Source: Thiomonas bhubaneswarensis
GTDB lineage: Bacteria > Pseudomonadota > Gammaproteobacteria > Burkholderiales > Burkholderiaceae_C
Length of the DNA stretch: 64,000 nt
Direction: 5' to 3'
Assembly: GCF_001418255.1 (NCBI RefSeq)
Contig: NZ_LIPV01000001.1
Location: 248,001 to 312,000, forward strand
Below are positions 56,206-64,000 of the stretch, in pieces. Each line of letters starts with the position of its first letter. Position 1 is the stretch's first letter. The notes under the pieces were generated by a model. It saw only the letters and a list, made by a program, of their open reading frames with translations, made no database searches and was not told where the DNA came from. The position numbers and the translations under genes are program-made.

Positions 56206-56742
56206 ATGTCTCCTTCACTCCATCGACGCCTCATTCCCTCATTCGCCGCGATCCTGCTCACGACCGCCTGCCTGGCGCCCGCCCAGGCCGCCGAAGTCTC
56301 CCTGCTCGGGGGAGTCGACAAAGGCGACAACTACCGAAACGTCACGCTGGCCCTGCAATCGGCACCGGTCTGGCGGCATGATTTCGCGCACAGCCAACTC
56401 GACCTTGTCCTCGAAGCTTCGCTCGGTCAGGTGTCGAGTTCCTTGGGCCCGGGCGCGCGCCACCTCACCCATGTGGGGCTCACCCCGTTTGTGCGCTGGT
56501 GGTTCGCGCCGCAGACCGCGATGGAATTCGGCATCGGCGCCAACCTGTTTTCGGGAACCACCCTGGGCGCCAAGGAAATCTCCACCGCCTATCAGTTCGG
56601 CGACTCCATCGGCCTGCTCCACCGATTTGCCGACACGCCCTGGACCGTCGGCGCGCGGCTGACCCACTATTCCAACGCCGACATCAAGCGCCCCAACCCC
56701 GGGCAGGACTATCTGCAGTTGCGGGTCGGTTACAGCTTCTAA
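56206..56742 (+). CDS. pagL: lipid A 3-O-deacylase, PagL-like
   Basis: The 178-residue precursor has a Sec signal (…CLAPAQA, about residue 28) and the mature sequence is an 8-stranded outer-membrane barrel ending VGYSF. The PagL active-site strip reads THYSNADIKRPNPG (His154, Ser156). At the place of the third catalytic residue (Glu140 in mature P. aeruginosa PagL) there is Asp168 (GQD). PagL removes the 3-O acyl chain of lipid A and lowers endotoxicity and membrane permeability. It is co-directional with, and close to, the efflux operon. Confidence 0.85.
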   Translation: MSPSLHRRLIPSFAAILLTTACLAPAQAAEVSLLGGVDKGDNYRNVTLALQSAPVWRHDFAHSQLDLVLEASLGQVSSSLGPGARHLTHVGLTPFVRWWFAPQTAMEFGIGANLFSGTTLGAKEISTAYQFGDSIGLLHRFADTPWTVGARLTHYSNADIKRPNPGQDYLQLRVGYSF

Positions 56743-56792
56743 GCAGCCCGCGGCCCCGTGCTCGCATGATGCTCCGGCACAATGCGGGCACC

Positions 56793-57443
56793 ATGACCCT
56801 GACCCCTCCCGAACCCACCCGCATCATCGCCATCCGCCATGGCGAGACCGACTGGAACGCCGCGTCGCGCATTCAGGGCCATACCGACATTCCCCTGAAT
56901 GCGCGCGGTCTGGAGCAGGCCCGGCTTGCCGCGCAGGCGCTGGTCGACGAGCCCATCGCCGCGGTCTATGCCAGCGATCTGCAACGGGCCTGGCAGACGG
57001 CCGAGGCCATCGCCGCGCCGCATGGCCTGAGCGTCGTGCGCGACCCCGCGCTGCGCGAGCGCTGCTTCGGCGCATTCGAGGGCCACAGCTTCGCCGCGCT
57101 GGAGCCGCAGCATCCCGAGCTTTGCGCGCGTTGGCGTCACCGCGACCCTGAGTTTGCCGCGCCCGGCGGCGAAACCCTGCGCGACTTCGCCGCCCGCGCC
57201 CAGAGCGCCTTGCTCACCCTCGCCGCACGCCACCCGGCGCAGCTCATCGTCGTGGCCGTGCACGGCGGCGTGCTCGACGCCTTCTACCGCGCCGCCACCG
57301 GGCAGGACTTGCAGGCCCCTCGCAGTTTCGAGCTGCGCAACGCTGCCCTCAACCGCCTGCTCTACGCCCAGGGCCAGCTCACCCTGGTGGGCTGGGGCGA
57401 CACCGCTCACCTCGACCGCAGCCTGAACGAGGGTGTGGAGTAA
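56793..57443 (+). CDS. histidine phosphatase family protein (GpmB/CobC-like)
   Basis: A 216-residue branch-1 histidine phosphatase. The phosphorylated histidine lies in IIAIRHGETDWN, the acid/base region in LRERCFGAFEGHSF, and the second histidine in VVAVHGGVLDAFYR. The RHGETDWN and ERxFGxxEG pattern is shared by GpmB-like phosphatases and alpha-ribazole phosphatase CobC. The substrate is unknown and no cobalamin gene is nearby. An ATG at 56766 would add nine residues. Confidence 0.88.
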   Translation: MTLTPPEPTRIIAIRHGETDWNAASRIQGHTDIPLNARGLEQARLAAQALVDEPIAAVYASDLQRAWQTAEAIAAPHGLSVVRDPALRERCFGAFEGHSFAALEPQHPELCARWRHRDPEFAAPGGETLRDFAARAQSALLTLAARHPAQLIVVAVHGGVLDAFYRAATGQDLQAPRSFELRNAALNRLLYAQGQLTLVGWGDTAHLDRSLNEGVE

Positions 57444-57538
57444 TCCGCAACATTGACGCATTTCTTCAAGATTGTGGCCCGGATGTACACCGGGGCTTCG
57501 GTAAACTTTGCCGATTGACCTCTTTCCACCGGCCCGCC

Positions 57539-58036
57539 ATGATGTCCGCCCGCGCCCTGTTGCTTGCCCTTCCTCTCGGTTTCGCCCTCGCCCTGGCGTC
57601 TGTCTCGGCTCAGGCGGGGCTGGGTCGGCCGCTGCTTGATGCCGCACAGGACGGCAAGCCCGTTGCCCAGGTGCAGCGTTTCAGCGCGCAAGCGGTGTCC
57701 GGCGCCACCAGCGCCGCCGCTGCGTCCGCCGTCACGCAGCAGACCGTGCTCACGCCCCAGGGCGTGACCGTGACCGAATACGCCAACGCGCAGGGAACGG
57801 TCTTCGCCCTCACCTGGAAGGGGCCGTTCAAGCCCGATCTGCAACAGCTTCTGGGCAGCTACTTCGCCCCCTACCTCAAGGCGGCCAACGCGCAGACGCA
57901 ACAGCTCAATCTGTCGATGGTCAAGACCGGCGACATCGTGGTGAACGTGGCCGGACGCATGCGCGGCTTCGTCGGCGTGGCCTGGGTGCCGACCCTCGTT
58001 CCGGCCGGGTTCGATCCCTCCAAGCTGCAACCCTGA
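57539..58036 (+). CDS. secreted DUF2844-family protein
   Basis: A 165-residue protein with a Sec signal (LLLALPLGFALALASVSAQA, cleavage near residue 27). The mature part, with TPQGVTVTEYANAQGTVFAL and GPFKPDLQQLLGSYFAPYL, is the DUF2844 pattern as I know it. The function is unknown. It lies directly before two DUF3443 genes, an arrangement that I believe recurs in Burkholderiales, so a joint role with them is likely. A TTG at 57515 is in frame but would spoil the signal peptide. Confidence 0.82.
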   Translation: MMSARALLLALPLGFALALASVSAQAGLGRPLLDAAQDGKPVAQVQRFSAQAVSGATSAAAASAVTQQTVLTPQGVTVTEYANAQGTVFALTWKGPFKPDLQQLLGSYFAPYLKAANAQTQQLNLSMVKTGDIVVNVAGRMRGFVGVAWVPTLVPAGFDPSKLQP

Positions 58037-58057
58037 GTGCGTGTCAACGCCGCCGTC

Positions 58058-59311
58058 ATGCGCCTGCTGTCGTCCATGAGGTTCCCGTCGTCGCTGCTCA
58101 CCGCCCTGGCCCTTTGCGCCAGCCTGCTGCTGACAGCCTGCGGCGGCGGTGGCAGCGCCCCCCCTGCGCCGCTGGGCGTCTCGCTGCCCAATGCCGCCAT
58201 CGGCGACAACGTGGCCGTGGTCAGCATCCGCCAGCTCGAATCCAATACTGCCACGCTGACCGCCAACACGCCCTATGTCAGCGTGACCGTGTGCGACACG
58301 GCGGGCAACTGCCAGACCATCCCCGACGTCATGGTCGATACCGGCTCGGCCGGTCTGCGCCTGTTCGCCAACAAAGTGACGCTCGGCCTTCCGGCCGTGA
58401 CCTCCGGCAGCGGCAACCTGGCCGCATGCGCCCAGTTCGCTTCGGGCTATGCCTGGGGCAGCATGCACATGGCGACCGTCAGAATCGCGGGCGAGAGCAC
58501 GACGCAGGCCATCCCCGTGCAGTTCATGAACGACCCGGCCCTGCCCGCAGCCCCCACCACCTGCACCTCGCAGGGTATCGATTTCGCCGCGCGCTTCGCC
58601 CCGGTGGCCAACGGCATCCTGGGCATCAGCAACTTCATCCATGACTGCGGCGTGGGCTGCACCTCCTCCACCCCCGCCAATCAGCGCCCGGCGATGTACT
58701 ACAGCTGCAGCGGCGGCGCCGCCGGCACCTGCACCGCCGTCGCGGCCGAACTGAATCAGCAGGGCACCAACCCCATCTCCGCCTTCGCAGTGGATAACAA
58801 TGGCAGCATCCTCACCCTGCCCGCAGTGCCCGTGCCCGAGGGCGCCATCAGCGCCACCGGCACGCTGGCCTTCGGCATCGGCACGCAGAGCAACAACGCC
58901 CTGCCCGCCGGAGCGCAGATCTTCCCCATTGGTCAGGATGCCTATGTCAACGGCATGATCGACGGCGTGTCCGGCCGCGGTTTCATCGACAGCGGCTCCA
59001 ACGGCTACTTCCTCGACCTCGATCCCAGCGTGCCTCTGTGCACCCCGGATCAGCCTTCGAGCTGGTACTGCCCGAGCAGCCCCTTGTCCCTCTCGGTTCA
59101 GCTTCAGGGCTCGACCAGCACGCAGGCCATCACCATCGGCAACGCCAACGCCATGTTCAAGACCCAGTACACCGCCCTTCCCGCGCTGGGCGGCACGGCG
59201 GCCATCGCCAACTTCGCCGATCTCGGCCTGCCGTTCTTCTACGGCCGCCCCATCGCCACCGGGCTGGAAGGCAGCAGCGCCAACACGCCCTACGGCTACT
59301 GGGCTTTCTGA
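58058..59311 (+). CDS. DUF3443-family lipoprotein with pepsin-like signatures (copy 1)
   Basis: A 417-residue predicted lipoprotein (LTAC lipobox, Cys28; then a Gly-rich linker). Numbered from MRLLSS, it carries [12 protein letters not shown] (DTGS 94-97), a flap-like GYAWGSM…TVRIAG (131-144), NGILGI (185-190) and a second FIDSGSNGYFLD (DSGS 311-314). These are the landmarks, in order, of bilobal pepsin-type aspartic proteases. Cysteines in the central part suggest disulfides. Starts at GTG 58037 or ATG 58076 are also possible. It follows the DUF2844 gene closely, and a paralogue lies downstream. Confidence 0.82.
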   Translation: MRLLSSMRFPSSLLTALALCASLLLTACGGGGSAPPAPLGVSLPNAAIGDNVAVVSIRQLESNTATLTANTPYVSVTVCDTAGNCQTIPDVMVDTGSAGLRLFANKVTLGLPAVTSGSGNLAACAQFASGYAWGSMHMATVRIAGESTTQAIPVQFMNDPALPAAPTTCTSQGIDFAARFAPVANGILGISNFIHDCGVGCTSSTPANQRPAMYYSCSGGAAGTCTAVAAELNQQGTNPISAFAVDNNGSILTLPAVPVPEGAISATGTLAFGIGTQSNNALPAGAQIFPIGQDAYVNGMIDGVSGRGFIDSGSNGYFLDLDPSVPLCTPDQPSSWYCPSSPLSLSVQLQGSTSTQAITIGNANAMFKTQYTALPALGGTAAIANFADLGLPFFYGRPIATGLEGSSANTPYGYWAF

Positions 59312-59383
59312 CCACGCGGGTGTCATCGAAGTGCGGTGAAAATGCATTTACAACGGCTTCACGGCCCTGATGGACTCGACACG

Positions 59384-60678
59384 ATGATTCATTCGACCGC
59401 AATCCAGAACCTGCTGCTTCGTCGTATCCGCCTTCATGGCGTGTTGTTGGCCGCCGCACTGGCGATCAGTGCTTGCGGTGGCGGCGGAAGCGCTTCCAGC
59501 GATACGGCGACTGCACCCAGCAATGCCACCAACTCGTCCGATACAGCGGCATCGCCAGCACCCAGCGCCGCCAATGTGGTTGCGGTGAGCATCCGACAGC
59601 TCGAAAGCAACACCAACACGCTGACGGCCAACACCCCCTACGTCAGCGTCACCGTCTGCGCCCCGGGCACCACGACCTGCCAGACCATTCCCGACGTGCT
59701 GGTCGATACCGGCTCGGCGGGGCTGCGGTTGTTCTCCAAGGCGCTGAATGCCACCATGGCGACCGCATTGCCTGGGATCGCGTCGGGCAGTGGCCAGCTC
59801 GCTGCCTGTGCACAGTTCGCTTCGGGGTACGCCTGGGGCAGCATGCGCCAGGCGACGGTACAGATCGGTGGGGAGACCACATCTGCCGCGATTCCGATTC
59901 AATTGATGGACGATGCTGCCTTGCCCCAAGCGCCTTCGAGTTGTACATCGCAAGGTGGGGTGGATTTCGCCACCAGCTTTTACGGCATAGCCAACGGCAT
60001 CCTCGGAGTGAGCAATTTCAAGTACGACTGTGGCCGCGCCTGTGCCACCAGCGCCAACACCGGGGTGTATTACAGCTGTACGAGCACTTCCTGCACTGCC
60101 AGCACCGCGGCTTTGGTGCAGCAGGGCTTGAATCCCGTCGCGGCCTTTGCCGTGGACAACAACGGCAGCATCCTCGCGCTGCCCAGCGTGCCGCTGCCCA
60201 ATGGCGCACCCACGGCCTACGGCACCCTGACGTTCGGCATCAATACGCAAAGCAACAACGCCACGGGCAGCGCCTCGCTCTATCCGCTGGATCAGCAGGG
60301 CAACCTGAGCATGAAGCTGACCCTGAATGGCTCCAGCACCACAACCCTCAGCGGCTTCGTCGACAGTGGCTCCAACGGCTATTACCTCAGTCTTACCGGC
60401 GTGCCGACCTGCGCCACCAGCTTTTACTGCCCGTCGTCACCCCTCAACCTCACCGCCAGCCTGCAACTGGCGAACCAGACCTACGGCCTGGCGCAATCCT
60501 TCATGATTGGCAATGCGCAGAACATGTTCGCCACGCAAAATGCTGCCTTGCCGGCGCTGGGCGGAACGGCGGCCATCGGTGGTCTGGTCGATCTGGGCCT
60601 GCCCTTCTTCTACGGCCGCTCCATCGCCACCGGGCTGGAGGGCACCAACGCCAGCGCTCCCAACGGCTACCTGATGTA

Positions 60679-60682
<4 letters not shown>
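59384..60682 (+). CDS. DUF3443-family lipoprotein with pepsin-like signatures (copy 2)
   Basis: The 432-residue paralogue of copy 1 has a lipobox ISAC (Cys31), a Ser/Ala/Thr-rich linker to about residue 65, and the same signatures: [12 protein letters not shown] (DTGS 108-111), [16 protein letters not shown] (148-163), NGILGVSNF (204-212) and [13 protein letters not shown] (DSGS 327-330). Both aspartates are kept in both copies. The stop codon overlaps the ruvB stop on the other strand by 4 bases. The second copy diverges mostly in the linker and the lobe-2 insert. Confidence 0.82.
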
Positions 60683-61737
<1,055 letters not shown>

Positions 61738-61776
61738 GGCTGGTCCAACGGCAACTGGGAATCCGCACAGCATAAA

Positions 61777-63756
61777 TCAGCCACGCAGCAAGGCCTCCTC
61801 GGCCAGCGCCAGCGCGTCGGGCAAGCCCGACAGCACCACCGTATCGCCCTCCTGCAGCAGAAGCGTGGGCGTCGGCTTGAGCACCTGCCCGTTGCTGCGG
61901 CGCACCTGGGTGACGCGGACGCCTTCGCGGCTCACGGCACGCAACATCTGCCCCACGGCAGCAGCCTCGGCGGTGAGCGTCACGGACTGCAGACGCGGCT
62001 GCTCGGCTTCTTCCAGCGAGGCATCGTCGCTGCCGTGAAACCAGTCGCGCAGCAGGTTGTAGCGCTGCGCCCGCGCGTGGCGCACGCGCTTGAGCACGCG
62101 CGGCAGCGGCACGCCCACCAGCGCCAGGGTGTGCGAGGCCAGCATCAGCGAGCCTTCGAGAATCTCGGGCACCACCTCGGCAGCACCGGCCTGGCGCAAG
62201 GCTTCGAGCGGGCCGTCGTCCATGGTGCGCACCACCACCGGCACATGCGGCGCGTGCTCGCGCATAAGATGCAGGATGCGCAGCGCCGACTGCGTTTCGG
62301 CATAGGTGATGACCAGCGCGCTGGCCCGCTGCAGCCCCGCCGCCTGCAAGGTGGGCAGACGGGTCGAATCGCCGTAGACCACGTTCTGCCCGGCCGCCTT
62401 GGTCTGCGCCACGCGATCGGGGTCGAGATCGAGGGCGATGTGGGGAATGTGCTCGGTATCGAGCAGGCGCGCCAGATTCTGCCCGCAACGGCCAAAGCCG
62501 CAGATGATGACGTGGTTCTGTGCCTTGATCGAGCTGCGCGCAATGTCGGTGAGTTGCAGCGAAGCCAGCATCCAGTCCGCCGACGACACCTTGAGCACGA
62601 TGCGGTCGACGTACTGCCCCAGCAGCGGCGTATAGAGCATGGAAATCACCATCGCCGCGAGCACCGGGTTGAGCACCTCGGGCGGAACGAGCTTGTTCCC
62701 CGATGCGATGTTGAGCAGCACAATGCCAAATTCTCCGGCAGGCGCCAGCCACAGCGCCACCCGCAGACTCAGGCCCGGCGGCGTCTTGCGCAGGCGCTCA
62801 ATGCCGAACACCAGCGCGGCCTTGATTACCGGCGGCAGCACCGCCAGCAGCAGCACCAGCCACCACTGCGCCAGCACCAGCCGCCAGTCGAGCAGCATGC
62901 CGATGGTGATGAAGAACAAACCCAGCAGCACGTCGCGGAAGGGGCGGATGTCGGCCTCCACCTGCGCCTTGTACGGCGTCTCGGCGATCAACATACCGGC
63001 CAGGAAGGCGCCCAGCGCCATCGACAGCCCAGCCAGTTCGGTGATCCAGGCCAGGCCGAGCGTGAGCAACAGCAGGTTGAGCATGAACAACTCGTCCGAC
63101 CTGCGCCGCACCACGATGCGCAGCCAGGGCTGCAGCACGCGGCCACCCGCGAGAAGAATGACGGCCAGCACCACCACCGCCTTCAGGAAAGCCGCCGCCA
63201 GCAGCCAGGACAGATCGTCACTGTGCGAGGCCAGTGCGGGAATGAGGATCAGCAAAGGCACCACCGCCAGATCCTGGAACAGCAGCACGCCGATGATGTG
63301 CCGACCGTGCGATGAATCGAGCTCGATTCTCTCGGCCAGCAGCTTGACCACGATGGCCGTGGAGGACATGGCAAACGCCCCGCCAATGGCGATGCCCGCG
63401 GCCACGGGCTGCGTCCAGAACGCGGGCATGGCATAGGCGAAGGCCAGGCTGCCCAGCAGCGCGACGGCCATGACGGTCAGCACCTGCGTGGCGCCGAGCC
63501 CGAACACCAGCGAGCGCATGGCCTTGAGCTGGCCCAGGCTGAACTCCAGCCCGATGGAAAACATCAGGAACACCACGCCAAACTCGGCCAGATGCTGCAT
63601 GCCCGTCGTGTCTCCGGCCAGGGCCAGCGCATTGGGGCCGATGACCACGCCCACGGCCAGATAGCCGAGCATCGGCGGCATGGAAAGCGCGCGAAACACG
63701 GCCACGCCGAGCACGGCGGCAACCAGGTAGAGCAGGGTGAGTTCGAGGCCGGTCAT
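61777..63756 (-). CDS. KefB/KefC-type monovalent cation:proton antiporter (CPA2 family)
   Basis: A 659-residue protein: about 12 membrane helices of the Na+/H+ exchanger fold (start TGLELTLLYLVAAVLGVAV, then GVVFLMFSIGLEFSLGQL and FAMSSTAIVVKLL), then a cytosolic RCK/TrkA-N Rossmann domain (VIICGFGRCGQNLARLLD) and a TrkA-C domain (about 570-659). It probably exports K+ in exchange for H+ under electrophile or redox stress. The start at MTGLEL is chosen over an upstream frame to 63813. ruvB follows 39 bases later. Confidence 0.92.
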   Translation of the reverse strand: MTGLELTLLYLVAAVLGVAVFRALSMPPMLGYLAVGVVIGPNALALAGDTTGMQHLAEFGVVFLMFSIGLEFSLGQLKAMRSLVFGLGATQVLTVMAVALLGSLAFAYAMPAFWTQPVAAGIAIGGAFAMSSTAIVVKLLAERIELDSSHGRHIIGVLLFQDLAVVPLLILIPALASHSDDLSWLLAAAFLKAVVVLAVILLAGGRVLQPWLRIVVRRRSDELFMLNLLLLTLGLAWITELAGLSMALGAFLAGMLIAETPYKAQVEADIRPFRDVLLGLFFITIGMLLDWRLVLAQWWLVLLLAVLPPVIKAALVFGIERLRKTPPGLSLRVALWLAPAGEFGIVLLNIASGNKLVPPEVLNPVLAAMVISMLYTPLLGQYVDRIVLKVSSADWMLASLQLTDIARSSIKAQNHVIICGFGRCGQNLARLLDTEHIPHIALDLDPDRVAQTKAAGQNVVYGDSTRLPTLQAAGLQRASALVITYAETQSALRILHLMREHAPHVPVVVRTMDDGPLEALRQAGAAEVVPEILEGSLMLASHTLALVGVPLPRVLKRVRHARAQRYNLLRDWFHGSDDASLEEAEQPRLQSVTLTAEAAAVGQMLRAVSREGVRVTQVRRSNGQVLKPTPTLLLQEGDTVVLSGLPDALALAEEALLRG

Positions 63757-64000
63757 CGAGGCGTCAAGATGTCGGGAGAGCGATCTGTAGCGACCGGTTA
63801 CAGCATAAGTCATGCCTGATCGGGCGGGTCAGGAGACGTGGCAAAAGCAGTCTCTCGGTTCTGATGTGGATAGGCAAGATGACCGGCCATCAGCGCTGGC
63901 CGAATGAAGTCGGCTACACTGGCCTCGTAGTCAACGCAAAGCAGGTCGTTTTGTTGAACAAGGTCTTAACCCGGTCGGCTGATTTCAGCTGGTTGCGGCC
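63757..64000. other. promoter region of the antiporter gene and right window edge
   Basis: No complete gene is visible in these 244 bases. A plus-strand frame from TTG 63951/63954 (LNKVLTRSADFSWLR…) is open to the edge and may be the beginning of a gene. It is too short to support, and no ribosome-binding site is obvious. Confidence 0.3.

Noticed and set aside
63951-64000. A partial gene beginning at a TTG near the right edge.
   Set aside because: Only about 16 codons are visible, with a rare start codon and no ribosome-binding site, so it cannot be supported.

Overview
The window is 64 kb of GC-rich bacterial chromosome, densely coding, with short gaps and many 4-base stop/start overlaps. 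AceK, a CioAB-type quinol oxidase, glutaryl- and isovaleryl-CoA dehydrogenases, a PreT/PreA pyrimidine pathway and a DUF2844/DUF3443 locus together suggest a betaproteobacterium of the order Burkholderiales. A Thiomonas-like genus is only a guess. No rRNA, tRNA, CRISPR array, phage or transposase gene was seen.

Layout. 1-4578 (minus) reads as one operon: aceK, a thiolase, an acyl-CoA dehydrogenase and a 2-hydroxychromene-2-carboxylate isomerase-like gene cut by the window edge. 4716-11138 is a mosaic of a class V aminotransferase, ivd, a YegD-like Hsp70, a lone ureD and gcdH, with two unrelated ~160-bp palindromic elements. 11224-32004 is a 21-kb nucleobase-catabolism island. It holds a Tsx-like porin, a 2-oxoglutarate/Fe(II) oxygenase, one ABC importer divided between divergent operons and carrying two tandem binding proteins, a Rieske oxygenase, an 8-oxoguanine-deaminase-like amidohydrolase and a flavodoxin-fold oxidoreductase. 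On the minus strand follows the full reductive pyrimidine route (PreT, PreA, dihydropyrimidinase, beta-ureidopropionase) with a second ABC importer, a RutR-like TetR regulator and a cytosine-deaminase-like enzyme. Two matching 16-bp palindromes resembling RutR operators lie before preT and before the second importer.

32213-35303 (minus) is a MarR-controlled set: MarR, cytochrome b561, two YceI proteins and a LigB-type dioxygenase. 35394-40144 (minus) is an ABC importer with a GpdQ/Rv0805-like phosphodiesterase; next to it lie a degraded ABC-ATPase tail and glpD. 42271-45522 is a GbsR-like regulator and the bd-type quinol oxidase genes. 46054-46884 is rplM-rpsI. 47199-50962 has a GNAT enzyme and a secreted repeat protein coupled to an aldehyde dehydrogenase. 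51161-57443 is a MarR-EmrAB-type tripartite efflux operon that continues into a PagL-like lipid A deacylase and a histidine phosphatase. 57539-60682 encodes a DUF2844 protein and two DUF3443 lipoproteins that carry pepsin-like aspartic-protease signatures. 60679-63756 is ruvB and a KefB/C-type antiporter.

The most interesting parts are the nucleobase island, which joins two oxygenases to a reductive pathway with its own regulator sites, and the pair of pepsin-like lipoproteins. Start codons were chosen from ribosome-binding sites, signal peptides and family N-termini; where the choice is open the entry says so.
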